From: Eikenella sp963548155
GTDB lineage: Bacteria > Pseudomonadota > Gammaproteobacteria > Burkholderiales > Neisseriaceae
Length of the DNA stretch: 28,955 nucleotides
Reading direction: 5' to 3'
NCBI GenBank assembly: GCA_963548155.1
Contig: CAUUTP010000016.1
Location: forward strand, 1-28,955
Shown: positions 14,069 to 21,451 of the stretch, piece by piece
Position numbering within the stretch: position 1 is the stretch's first letter
How the letters are laid out: each line of letters opens with the position of its first letter
Translations under genes and position numbers: made by a program
Notes under the pieces: generated by a model
The model's input: only the letters and a program-made list of their open reading frames with translations
Database searches by the model: none
What the model was told of the DNA's origin: nothing

Positions 14069-14096
14069 CTTGATTTTCGCAGCAGCGGTGCCATTT
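14069..14096 (+). promoter_or_regulatory. Candidate sigma-32 heat-shock promoter of hslU
   Basis: CTTGATT, 13 bases, then TGCCATTT. Compared with the sigma-32 consensus CTTGAAA and CCCCATnT this is about 5 of 7 and 6 of 8 matches with an ideal spacer. It lies about 115 bases before the hslU ATG. hslU is a classical heat-shock gene, which makes the candidate more credible. Confidence 0.4.
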
Positions 14097-14211
14097 GCCT
14101 GCTGTTCGTGATGGCGGATTAGATTGCCTTTCGATTCCAAGCGAACCAACGCCGTGGCTAAAGTTAAGTTCATCCGCCCTATATTTGATCAAGCTATTTG
14201 GGAGCCGTTTT

Positions 14212-15549
14212 ATGAGCACTTCCGTGATGACCCCGCAAGAAATCGTCCATGAGCTGGACAAACACATCATCGGCCAACAGCAGGCCAAAAAGGCCGTGGC
14301 CGTGGCCTTGCGCAACCGCTACCGCAGAAGCCAGGTGGCCGAGCCGCTGCAAAGCGAAATCGTGCCGAAAAATATCCTGATGATCGGCCCCACCGGCGTG
14401 GGCAAAACCGAAATTGCCCGCCGTTTGGCACGGCTGGCCAATGCGCCGTTTATCAAAATCGAGGCCACCAAGTTTACCGAAGTGGGCTATGTGGGGCGTG
14501 ATGTGGACAGCATCGTGCGCGATTTGATGGAAATCGCCCTGAAGAATTTGCGCGAGCAGGCCGTGCGCAAAAATCGCGACCGCGCCCAAGATGCTGCCGA
14601 AAACCGCGTGCTCGACGCGCTGTTGCCGCCCCCGCCGCAAACCGGCTTCGAAGGCGAACCGGCCGAACCGCAGCCCGAAAGCCACACCCGCAAAAAATTC
14701 CGCGAAATGCTGCGCCGGGGCGAATTGGACGATAAAGAAATCAATATCGAACTGAGCCAAGCCTCGCCCACCTCCATGCAAGTGATGGGCCCGCCCGGGA
14801 TGGAAGAATTCAGCAGCCAGCTGCAAGACATGTTTGCCAACCTCAGCAAAGGCCGCACCAAGCCGCACAAAATCAAAGTGGCTGCCGCCATGAAGCTCTT
14901 GCTGGACGAAGAAGCCGCCAAACTGATTAACGAAGAAGAACTGCGCGAACAGGCCGTACATGCCGTGGAGCAGCACGGTATCGTGTTCCTCGACGAAATC
15001 GACAAAATCGCGGCCAACAGCAACCGACACGGCGGTGACGTATCGCGTCAAGGCGTGCAGCGCGACCTTTTGCCGTTGGTGGAAGGCACCACCGTACAAA
15101 CCAAATACGGCATGATTAAAACCGACCACATCCTCTTCATCGCTTCCGGCGCCTTCCATTTAAGCAAACCCAGCGACCTGATTCCTGAGCTGCAAGGCCG
15201 TTTCCCCATCCGCGTGGAATTGAGCAGCCTCACCGTGGAAGACTTCCAAGCCATCCTCACCAGCACCGACGCCAGCCTCACCAAGCAATACCAAGCCCTG
15301 CTGGCCACCGACGGCGTAGAGCTCGATTTCGCTCCCGACGGCATCACCCGCCTGGCCGAAATCGCCTTCCAAGTGAACGAGAAAACCGAAAACATCGGCG
15401 CCCGCCGCCTGCACACTGTGCTGGAAAAACTGCTGGAAGACGTATCCTTCCACGCCCCGCAAGGCACCACGCAGATTACTGCCGCCTATGTAGATGAGCG
15501 GCTGGCCGAAGTAGCCGAACAGGAAGATTTGGCGCGGTACGTGCTGTAA
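14212..15549 (+). CDS. hslU: ATP-dependent protease ATPase subunit HslU
   Basis: HslU is the AAA+ unfoldase of the HslUV (ClpYQ) protease. The 445-residue protein has MTPQEIVHELDKHIIGQQQA, Walker A GPTGVGKT (residues 59-66), Walker B IVFLDEIDKIA, a long intermediate domain, the sensor region FIASGAFHLSKPSDLIPELQGRFPIRVEL, and the conserved C-terminus of the type that activates HslV (here ending LARYVL). An open frame reaches back to a TTG at 14095, but the ATG at 14212 with GGGAG upstream gives the family N-terminus. hslV, normally immediately upstream, is absent: upstream is 390 bases of non-coding DNA. A DUS hairpin follows. Confidence 0.97.
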   Translation: MSTSVMTPQEIVHELDKHIIGQQQAKKAVAVALRNRYRRSQVAEPLQSEIVPKNILMIGPTGVGKTEIARRLARLANAPFIKIEATKFTEVGYVGRDVDSIVRDLMEIALKNLREQAVRKNRDRAQDAAENRVLDALLPPPPQTGFEGEPAEPQPESHTRKKFREMLRRGELDDKEINIELSQASPTSMQVMGPPGMEEFSSQLQDMFANLSKGRTKPHKIKVAAAMKLLLDEEAAKLINEEELREQAVHAVEQHGIVFLDEIDKIAANSNRHGGDVSRQGVQRDLLPLVEGTTVQTKYGMIKTDHILFIASGAFHLSKPSDLIPELQGRFPIRVELSSLTVEDFQAILTSTDASLTKQYQALLATDGVELDFAPDGITRLAEIAFQVNEKTENIGARRLHTVLEKLLEDVSFHAPQGTTQITAAYVDERLAEVAEQEDLARYVL

Positions 15550-15566
15550 GCTATTTGGATAAGAAC

Positions 15567-15631
15567 AGGCTACCTGAAAATTTAGCTTCGCAGAAACCTT
15601 GCTGCGTTGCGTTTCAGGTAGCCTTTTTTTG
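15567..15631 (+). terminator. DUS inverted pair plus T-tract after hslU
   Basis: AGGCTACCTGAAA (15567-15579) and TTTCAGGTAGCCT (15612-15624) form a 13-bp stem, followed by seven T residues. The T-tract makes this a convincing intrinsic terminator for hslU. It could also serve the convergent minus-strand gene. Confidence 0.8.
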
Positions 15632-15640
15632 CCCGTGGTT

Positions 15641-16125
15641 TTATTGCGCTTGGCTGGCGCCGGCGGCTTTGGCTTCCCAGTAGTCGGCCAGGCGTTTGTC
15701 TTCAGGGGTGAATCCGGAGGCCATGCGGTAGTATTGGGCGAGGCGGATGGCAGCGGCGGTGTCGCCGTTTTCGGCTTTGGGTTGCAGGCGGGCGATTTGT
15801 TGTGGACTGAGGGCGAAGATGCTGCCGGTGGAGAGGGGGGCTTCGGGGTCGTAGTGCATTTCGTCCAGCACGGCCTGCAGGTGTGGCGGCAGGGTCACGC
15901 CGCGCTGTTGGAGTTCGTATGCCCAGGAGGCGGCATCGAGATAGCGGTATTGGGCGAGGAATTTTTCGGCGGTGGCGCGGATTTCTTCGTTGGTTCGCGG
16001 CTCGGTAATTTGCGGCTCGCTGGTTTGCAGAGGCTGCGGGCCGGAGGCGGCGGTGGGCATGGCGGGTCTTTCTGGCAGGCGGTAAGGAGAAAAAGGCAGG
16101 AGAGGAGGGTGGGCAGGCGTTTCAT
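15641..16125 (-). pseudogene. Lipoprotein with Sel1-like C-terminus, broken by a frameshift
   Basis: The ATG at 16125 begins a textbook lipoprotein signal, MKRLPTLLSCLFLLTAC (Cys17), then QKDP, after which that frame degenerates into Pro/Ser/Lys-rich nonsense. A second frame carries a sensible mature protein from PAMPTAASGPQPLQ onward, through EKFLAQYRYLDAASWAYELQQRG to a Sel1-like end, GDTAAAIRLAQYYRMASGF. Adding one base at the GGG run at 16064-16066 (CCC on the coding strand) joins them into a 161-residue protein. The 485-base span is exactly one base short of whole codons. This is either a real inactivation or a sequence error. The gene follows the M48 protease head-to-tail complement: both are on the minus strand and it is upstream of no other gene here. 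Confidence 0.75.
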
Positions 16126-16160
16126 GGCTTTCCTTTTGGAATGTGTTTTTGTTTGGCTGA

Positions 16161-16202
16161 AGGCTACCTGAAAAACGGCAGCGGGGAAGTTTCAGGTAGC
16201 CT
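16161..16202. terminator. DUS inverted pair after the M48 protease gene
   Basis: AGGCTACCTGAAA (16161-16173) and TTTCAGGTAGCCT (16190-16202) form a stem with a 16-base loop. On the minus strand it starts one base after the M48 stop codon and precedes the frameshifted lipoprotein gene. Confidence 0.75.
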
Positions 16203-16203
16203 T

Positions 16204-17991
16204 TCAGCCTTTGCTGCCTGCCAGGCCGAAGTGCCAGGCGCCGACATCGAGGCGCACGCAGAGGTAGCGCCAGAGCAGGGGGCGGCGAACGAGGAGGGTA
16301 GCGGCGAGGGGGCGCAGCAGGGCGATTTTGGCGGGCTCGGTGAGCAGCAGCGCGCCTTTCACGGCGGTTTGCAGCTGTTTGGGCGAGAGCTCGGCGGCGC
16401 GGGCTAGGGCTTCGGCAGCGGGATGCTGCGTGAGGCGGCCGGGCTGCGGGGCAGGGGCGAGATAGGCTTTGAGCAGCAGCCAGAGGTAGGCTTGTTCGAG
16501 GTTGGTGCCGTGTTTGCGGAAGCGGTTGCGGATTTGGTCGAGCAGGGCTTGCAGGACATGGTCTTCCTGCATCACGAGGGCGGGTAGGAGGTGTTCGAGC
16601 AGTTCGGTGCTGGGCAGCAGGGGATGCTGCTGCAAGCGGGCGAGCTGTTGCCAAACGAAGGGGCTGATGCCGCCGTTGTGTTCGGCCTGGTGCCAGCAGC
16701 CGGCGGGCAGGGCGGGCACTTGAAACAGGCAGAGCAGGGCGGCAGAGGCATATTCGCCATCGTAGGCGGCGGCCTGCCAGTCGGCTTGCAGGGGCAGATA
16801 CGGGGCGGACGGGCGGTGGCGGTGGATACGCGCCTGCATCAGGGCCTGCCGATGTCGGTAGAGGTGTTCGGCTTCTTCGGCTTCGGCGCTCATCGGCTGC
16901 GGGGCGGCGAAGCTGAGGTGAACGGGGGAAGGCAGGGCAAGGCTGTCGGCATAGGCCAGTTCTTCGGCCAGACGGCGGGCAGCGGCGGCATCGAGCCTGC
17001 GGATGCGTTCGATGAGCGGCGGGTGGGTGGCGGCGAGGTCGCTGGGGCGGATGCGGCCGAACATCAGGTGGGCATATTCGGGGGCTTCGGGGGAGGCGAG
17101 GCGGCAGGAGGCGGTGCGGGCGCTTTTGCGCAGGGCTTCGATGAGCGGGGCGGTTTGGCGGGTGAGCTGCACGGCGGAAGCATCGGCCATAAATTCGCGC
17201 TCGCGGCACACGGCAGCCTGCAGCCAGAGGGCAAACACGCTGCCCGCCGAGCCCAGCGCAATCAGCAGCACGCCGAAGGCTTGCAGCGGTAGGGACTGCA
17301 TCACGATTTCCACGCCGTTGTCGAAAGGATGGTTGTCTACATTTTTGCGGCGGCGGTATTCCAGATAATGTTCGTTATCGCGGCCGTAGAGGAAATAGCG
17401 CCCGCTGCTGGCGATGCCCTGCAGGCCGTGCAGCCAGGCGGCCAGATAACAGTTGAGGCGCATGTCGCCGTTGCGGATGTGGCTGAATTCGTGGGCAACG
17501 ATGGCTTGCAGCTCGTCGCGCGTGAGCAGGTTGATGGCGCCTTGGGTAACGCCGATCACGGCGCTGCGCGGGCTCATGCCGGCGGCAAAGGCGTTGATGC
17601 TGCCGTCGCGGCGCAGCAGGTACACCGGCGGGGTGGGCAGGCCGGCGGAAAGCGCGGTTTCCGCCACCACATTGAGCAGCCGCCGCTCGGCAAAGGTGGC
17701 ATCGGCCAGCTGCAAGGCCTCGCCGCCCAGCCGCTTGGCTATTGCTTCGCCGCCACGCCGCAGTTCGCGCAGGCGGTGCAGGCTCAGGCCGATGGTGAGC
17801 GCGCATACAAACAGGGCGGGCGGCAGGTAGTACCACCACAGGCTGTGCCGTACTTTGGCACCGAACAAAAACGGCAGGCTGCCGAGCCCGGCGGAAGTGA
17901 TGGCGACTGTGCCGATCAGGGCCAGCACATAGAACACCACCAGCCGCACGGTGCGGCGGCGCGATTGCTGCTGGTGGTGGAAGAAACGCAT
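16204..17991 (-). CDS. M48-family membrane zinc metalloprotease
   Basis: A 595-residue integral membrane peptidase. Two N-terminal membrane segments (about residues 15-45 and 51-71) precede the catalytic region, which contains INAFAAGMSPRSAVIGVTQG and the zinc motif AHEFSHIRNGD (His167, Glu168, His171). The third ligand is probably the Glu of CREREFMADASAVQLT. Two more hydrophobic segments lie between. The first half resembles HtpX/M48B proteases; the last 240 residues are soluble helices of no family I recognise. The frame is open upstream to 18597, but that part is antisense to the HIT gene; the ATG at 17991 precedes the first membrane segment. The Shine-Dalgarno is weak. Confidence 0.88.
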   Translation of the reverse strand: MRFFHHQQQSRRRTVRLVVFYVLALIGTVAITSAGLGSLPFLFGAKVRHSLWWYYLPPALFVCALTIGLSLHRLRELRRGGEAIAKRLGGEALQLADATFAERRLLNVVAETALSAGLPTPPVYLLRRDGSINAFAAGMSPRSAVIGVTQGAINLLTRDELQAIVAHEFSHIRNGDMRLNCYLAAWLHGLQGIASSGRYFLYGRDNEHYLEYRRRKNVDNHPFDNGVEIVMQSLPLQAFGVLLIALGSAGSVFALWLQAAVCREREFMADASAVQLTRQTAPLIEALRKSARTASCRLASPEAPEYAHLMFGRIRPSDLAATHPPLIERIRRLDAAAARRLAEELAYADSLALPSPVHLSFAAPQPMSAEAEEAEHLYRHRQALMQARIHRHRPSAPYLPLQADWQAAAYDGEYASAALLCLFQVPALPAGCWHQAEHNGGISPFVWQQLARLQQHPLLPSTELLEHLLPALVMQEDHVLQALLDQIRNRFRKHGTNLEQAYLWLLLKAYLAPAPQPGRLTQHPAAEALARAAELSPKQLQTAVKGALLLTEPAKIALLRPLAATLLVRRPLLWRYLCVRLDVGAWHFGLAGSKG

Positions 17992-18057
17992 GGGGAAATC
18001 CGTGAGGAAATGGGGAGTGGAAAACAGTTTGAATATAGCTAATCCGGCAGGCGAGGT

Positions 18058-18116
18058 AAAGGCTACCTGAAAGAGAAGTTTTAACTTCGTTGAGGCGGCG
18101 CTTTCAGGTAGCCTTT
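18058..18116. repeat. DUS inverted pair between divergent genes
   Basis: AAAGGCTACCTGAAAG (18058-18073) and CTTTCAGGTAGCCTTT (18101-18116) form a 16-bp stem with a 27-base loop. It sits between the 5' ends of the M48 protease and HIT genes, so a terminator role is not expected. Confidence 0.7.
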
Positions 18117-18193
18117 CTCCCACCCCACTTGGCAAACCCGCCGTCGTGCTATACCCTTGCCCAGCTTCGTTAAACCATTTGGAAGGAACCGAA

Positions 18194-18625
18194 ATGCCTG
18201 CCTCCTGCCCGCTGTGCTGTGCTGAAAATGAAACCGTGCTGTGGCAAAACAGCCGCCTGCGCGTGATTGCCGTAAACGACACGCCCGCCGCGCCTGCGTT
18301 TTGCCGCGTGATTTGGCGCGAGCATGTGGCCGAGATGACGGATTTGCCCGCAGCAGAGCGGCAGGAAATGATGGCGGCGGTGTGGCGTACCGAAGCGGCG
18401 ATGCGCCGGGTGTTGCGCCCGGCTAAAATCAATCTGGCCAGCTTCGGCAACCAAGTGCCGCACCTGCATTGGCATGTGATTGCCCGCTTTGCAAACGATG
18501 CGTTTTTCCCCGATTCGATTTGGGCCGCCCCGCGCCGCGAAGCCGTGCCCGAGCTGCCGGAAGGCTGGCAGCGACAGGTGGCCGAATTGTTGGCCAAGGA
18601 AGGGGCGGCGGACGGGCTGGTATAA
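18194..18625 (+). CDS. HIT-family protein
   Basis: A 143-residue histidine-triad protein. It has the motif VPHLHWHVIAR (HxHxH, with the catalytic middle His) and a CPLC near the N-terminus that may bind metal. HIT proteins hydrolyse or transfer nucleotides from substrates such as dinucleoside polyphosphates or nucleoside phosphoramidates. The C-terminal part, with AAPRREAVPELPEGWQRQVA, matches the small proteobacterial HIT subgroup in which WAxPxR follows the triad. The start at 18194 has GGAAGGAA seven bases upstream; an earlier in-frame codon at 18146 lacks this. It is divergent from the M48 gene and stands alone. Confidence 0.88.
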   Translation: MPASCPLCCAENETVLWQNSRLRVIAVNDTPAAPAFCRVIWREHVAEMTDLPAAERQEMMAAVWRTEAAMRRVLRPAKINLASFGNQVPHLHWHVIARFANDAFFPDSIWAAPRREAVPELPEGWQRQVAELLAKEGAADGLV

Positions 18626-18666
18626 TGCCCGCCGTCTGCCCAAGTTAAAAGGTGTAGGAAATCGTC

Positions 18667-18843
18667 GCGTTGTTTACACTTTTTCTACGACGGACGGCTT
18701 TTGTTTTTTCTTGAATGACTCTTAAGCAGCTATCCGCCATTATCAAGAACAGAGCGGCTTTCCCGTGTCTATCGACATTCTTGACAATGCCGGATAGCTG
18801 CTCAAACGGGTCTTCAAGCAAAAGTCAAAAGTGTAAACAACGC
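18667..18843. mobile_element. MITE-like inverted-repeat element (177 bp)
   Basis: Perfect 17-bp terminal inverted repeats GCGTTGTTTACACTTTT (18667-18683) and its complement (18827-18843), extendable imperfectly about 10 bases outward (GGAAATC / GATTTC). Inside, a second inverted pair of 26 bases with three mismatches (18725-18750, containing GCAGCTATCCG; and 18778-18803) makes nearly the whole element self-complementary. It has no coding capacity. I do not recognise the termini. It could be a non-autonomous transposon, an IS remnant or a structured RNA. The left end lies about 40 bases after the HIT stop codon. Confidence 0.6.
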
Positions 18844-18861
18844 TGTTGATTTCTACATTAA

Positions 18862-18984
18862 AGGCTACCTGAAACATGGTTGGCACAACATTTTCAGGTA
18901 GCCTCCACACCACTAACAGGTTGTCTGAACCTCAGTTTGATTTTTCGTTTTAACTGCGTTGAAGCTTGTGCTTTCAGGTAGCCT
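18862..18984. repeat. DUS pair and a further DUS before the LD-carboxypeptidase gene
   Basis: AGGCTACCTGAAA (18862-18874) and TTTCAGGTAGCCT (18892-18904) form a hairpin; another minus-oriented copy lies at 18972-18984. A degenerate AGGTTGTCTGAAC lies near 18920. All are within 150 bases upstream of the gene at 19011. Confidence 0.75.
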
Positions 18985-19010
18985 CCACTCAATGATTAAG
19001 GAAACCCGCC

Positions 19011-20195
19011 ATGCTGTTCCCCCATCTTTCCCGCCGCCGTTTTCTCAGCGCCTCCGCCACTCTGGCCGGTGCGGGCGTGTTGCAGGCGTGTAGCACGCCG
19101 GCGATGCCCGTGTCGCCGACCAACCAAAACAAACCCGGCAGCGGCAATGCGCCATCCCGCCCCGCCCGCAGTGGAGGAGGCACCACCTTGCGCGTGGTGG
19201 CTCCTTCCGGCTTCGCGCCTAGAGCCGAACAGGCACAGGCTGGGCTGTTGCGCCTGTATAACGCCGGTTTCACCATCACCAACCAGCAGGCCGTGGAGCG
19301 CCGCAGCCAGCGGTTTGCCGGCACTGACGCCGAACGCATCGCCGATTTCCAAGACGTGGCTTCCGGCAAAGTGCCCACCCCGCAAGTGCTGATGGGCATG
19401 CGCGGCGGCTACGGCGCAGTACGCCTGCTGCCTCATATCGACTGGCCTTCGCTCGGCGCGCGGATGCGCGAACACGGCACCCAGCTCTTCGGCTTCAGCG
19501 ACGTGTGCGCCATCCAGCTCGCCCTGCTCGCCCAAGGCAATATGTGCAGCTTCGCCGGCCCCATGCTTTATAGCGGCTTCGGCAAAGCCCAGCCCTCGGT
19601 ATACACCATGCAAGCCTTTATCGACGGCAGCACCCGTGCCGATTTGAGCATCCAAGTATCGGAAGTGCAGGCCGCCAACGTGCCCACCCTGCACGGCACC
19701 ATGTGGGGCGGCAACCTCAGCGTGATTGCCTCCCTGGCCGGCTCGGCCTACCTGCCGCAGCCCGAAGGCGGCATCCTCTTCCTCGAAGACGTGGGCGAAC
19801 AGCCCTACCGCCTCGAGCGCATGCTGCAAACCCTGCATCTGGCCGGCATCCTCAAACGCCAGCAGGCCATCGTGCTCGGCAACTTCCGCATGGGCAACGC
19901 GCGCGACGTGTACGACGGCGGCTACGACCTCTCCAGCGTGATCCGTACCCTGCGCCGCATCAGCGGCATACCCGTGCTCACTGGCTTCCCCTTCGGCCAC
20001 ATCAGCGACCTCGCCACTTTCCCGCTGGGCGTGCAAACCACCATCCGCAGCAACGGCGCCGGCGGCTACAGCGCCTCCTTCAGCGGCCACCCTGTGCTCA
20101 ACCCCGCCGCCCTCACGCTCAACAACCTGCTGCCGCCCCCGCCCTCGTTCGACAGCCCGACCGCAGCGGAAGACAACAGCGAAGCCAGCGAATAG
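19011..20195 (+). CDS. ldcA: Tat-exported LD-carboxypeptidase lipoprotein (S66 family)
   Basis: A 394-residue S66 peptidase, which cleaves the terminal D-Ala from the murein tetrapeptide in cell-wall recycling. The usual enzyme is cytoplasmic. This one has a Tat signal SRRRFLSASATLAGAGVLQAC: twin arginines at 8-10, lipobox LQAC, Cys27. It is therefore predicted to be a folded lipoprotein in the periplasm, followed by a Pro/Ser-rich spacer to about residue 55. Family blocks: VVAPSGF, GMRGGYGAVRLLPHIDW, GFSDVCAIQLAL (nucleophile Ser), TMWGGNLSVIASLAGSAY, LFLEDVGEQPYRLERML (Glu) and GFPFGHISDLATFPLG (His), so the Ser-Glu-His triad seems intact. DUS copies flank it. The gene symbol is by family only. 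Confidence 0.85.
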   Translation: MLFPHLSRRRFLSASATLAGAGVLQACSTPAMPVSPTNQNKPGSGNAPSRPARSGGGTTLRVVAPSGFAPRAEQAQAGLLRLYNAGFTITNQQAVERRSQRFAGTDAERIADFQDVASGKVPTPQVLMGMRGGYGAVRLLPHIDWPSLGARMREHGTQLFGFSDVCAIQLALLAQGNMCSFAGPMLYSGFGKAQPSVYTMQAFIDGSTRADLSIQVSEVQAANVPTLHGTMWGGNLSVIASLAGSAYLPQPEGGILFLEDVGEQPYRLERMLQTLHLAGILKRQQAIVLGNFRMGNARDVYDGGYDLSSVIRTLRRISGIPVLTGFPFGHISDLATFPLGVQTTIRSNGAGGYSASFSGHPVLNPAALTLNNLLPPPPSFDSPTAAEDNSEASE

Positions 20196-20203
20196 ATGCA
20201 TGA

Positions 20204-20238
20204 TTTCAGGTAGCCGCCCAAAGAAAGGCTACCTGAAA
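20204..20238. terminator. DUS inverted pair after the LD-carboxypeptidase gene
   Basis: TTTCAGGTAGCC (20204-20215, last DUS base changed) and AGGCTACCTGAAA (20226-20238) form a stem with a short loop, beginning eight bases after the stop codon and about 30 bases before the next gene. Confidence 0.6.
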
Positions 20239-20270
20239 ACATACCGATTGATTCAGGAGGCGGCACAAAA

Positions 20271-20753
20271 ATGCTGGAATTTCACGATTGTGAAAAAAAT
20301 ATTTCCGAACAAGAAATTCGGGAAGTGGAAAGCAAATTGGGGCTCTCCTTCCCCACAGACTTTAAGGCGCATTATCTGAAGTGGAACGGCGGCACACCCA
20401 ACAAACCCATATTTGAAAACCCAAACATCGATTACGACTATATCGAAATCAGAGATTTCATCGCCGTCAGATACGCCCGCGATTTTGGCGACGACCCCGA
20501 TTTCACCTTGGAGGGCAGGGCGGTAAACGAATGGGAAGAAATGGAAGTGCCGCCCGATTTAATCCCCTACGCCTTTGATTGGGGCGGCAACTACATCTGC
20601 CTGCACAAAAACAGCGGCAGGATTTACTACTATGTGCGCGACGTGTGGAGCGACAACATCAGCACGGAAGCCAACTTTGCGAAAAACGCCATCCTAATCG
20701 CCGATTCGTTCACGGAATTCCTGTCTTACCTGCATACCGACCCGGAAGAGTGA
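20271..20753 (+). CDS. SMI1/KNR4 (SUKH) family protein
   Basis: A 160-residue soluble acidic protein. The N-terminal ISEQEIREVESKLGLSFPTD followed by FKAHYLKWNGG is the core SMI1/KNR4 signature; later blocks include PYAFDWGGNYICLHKNSGRIYYY and a C-terminal SFTEFLSYL. Bacterial SUKH proteins commonly act as immunity proteins against contact-dependent or Rhs-type toxins, though many are of unknown role. No toxin gene is adjacent. The first half is less GC-rich than the flanking genes, hinting at transfer. The start has GGAGG 12 bases upstream. It ends just before a DUS and recR. Confidence 0.88.
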   Translation: MLEFHDCEKNISEQEIREVESKLGLSFPTDFKAHYLKWNGGTPNKPIFENPNIDYDYIEIRDFIAVRYARDFGDDPDFTLEGRAVNEWEEMEVPPDLIPYAFDWGGNYICLHKNSGRIYYYVRDVWSDNISTEANFAKNAILIADSFTEFLSYLHTDPEE

Positions 20754-20755
20754 AC

Positions 20756-20768
20756 AGGCTACCTGAAA
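20756..20768 (+). repeat. DUS between the SMI1/KNR4 gene and recR
   Basis: AGGCTACCTGAAA occupies most of the 23-base gap between the SMI1/KNR4 stop codon and the recR ATG. Confidence 0.85.
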
Positions 20769-20776
20769 CCCAAACC

Positions 20777-21403
20777 ATGACCCGCAAAAAAATCGACGCC
20801 TTCACCCGCCTCACCCAAGCCCTCGAAGTTTTGCCCAACGTCGGCCCCAAATCCGCCCGCCGCATGGCCTACGAGCTGCTGCGCCACAAGCGCGAAGGCG
20901 CCGCCGAGCTGGCCGCCGCCTTGCAGCACGCCCTCACCGCCGTGCAGCATTGCCGCCTGTGCAACACCTTCTGCGAAGGCGAGCTCTGCGCCATCTGCGC
21001 CGACCCCGCGCGCGACGGCCGCCGCCTGATGATTGTGCACCTGCCCGCCGACGTGGCCGGCATGGAAGCCGCCCACTGCCACGACGGCCTCTATTTCGTG
21101 CTCATGGGGCAAATCAGCCCCGCGCAGGGCATGGATTTGCAGCACATCGCGCTCGACAAACTGGTTGCCCGCCTGCAAGAGAGCGAAGTGGAAGAAGTGA
21201 TCATCGCCACCGCCTTCACCCCCGAAGGCAACGCCACCGCCTATGTGCTGGCCGAGCTGTTCAAAAATCTGCCCTACCGTGTCAGCCGCCTGGCTCAAGG
21301 CATGCCGCTGGGCAGTGAGCTGGAATACATCGACGCCGGCACACTGGCGCAATCCGTGTATGAACGGCGGCTGGTGAAAGAGCAGGGAGGCGAGGGCGGA
21401 TAG
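20777..21403 (+). CDS. recR: Recombination mediator RecR
   Basis: RecR works with RecO (and RecF) to load RecA onto gapped DNA. The 208-residue protein has the N-terminal helix-hairpin-helix EVLPNVGPKSARRMAYELL, a four-Cys zinc motif (Cys59, 62, 71, 74 in CRLCNTFCEGELCAIC), and a Toprim domain including RLMIVHLPADVAGMEAAHCHDGLYFVLMG and IIATAFTPEGNATAYVLAELF. Length is usual (about 200). The start at 20777 is the family N-terminus; the preceding 23 bases hold a DUS and no good Shine-Dalgarno, so expression may depend on coupling with the upstream gene. dnaX and ybaB, frequent partners of recR, are not present here. Confidence 0.96.
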   Translation: MTRKKIDAFTRLTQALEVLPNVGPKSARRMAYELLRHKREGAAELAAALQHALTAVQHCRLCNTFCEGELCAICADPARDGRRLMIVHLPADVAGMEAAHCHDGLYFVLMGQISPAQGMDLQHIALDKLVARLQESEVEEVIIATAFTPEGNATAYVLAELFKNLPYRVSRLAQGMPLGSELEYIDAGTLAQSVYERRLVKEQGGEGG

Positions 21404-21425
21404 TTGTTGGGCAGGAAAGGAAAAG

Positions 21426-21451
21426 AGGCTACCTGAAATTTCAGGTAGCCT
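21426..21451. terminator. Loopless perfect DUS palindrome after recR
   Basis: AGGCTACCTGAAA is followed directly by its complement TTTCAGGTAGCCT, giving a perfect 26-base palindrome with no spacer. It lies 22 bases after the recR stop and is followed by TTTG. It is the tightest DUS pair in the window. Confidence 0.8.

Noticed and set aside
14095..14211. TTG start giving HslU 39 extra residues
   Set aside because: The extension is not part of HslU, overlaps the candidate promoter, and the ATG at 14212 has a Shine-Dalgarno.
14194..15159. 321-residue frame antisense to hslU
   Set aside because: Phe/His/Gly-rich complement of a conserved gene; no motif.
15641..17209. Long 522-residue minus-strand frame
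   Set aside because: Only its last 140 residues are real (the shifted part of the lipoprotein gene). The rest is Arg/Pro-rich shadow of the M48 protease gene.
16204..18597. M48 protease frame extended to 18597
   Set aside because: The extra 200 residues are antisense to the HIT gene and cross a DUS hairpin. The protease begins at 17991, just before its first membrane segment.
18996..20201. 401-residue frame antisense to the LD-carboxypeptidase gene
   Set aside because: Composition is typical of an antisense frame and the sense strand has all S66 motifs.
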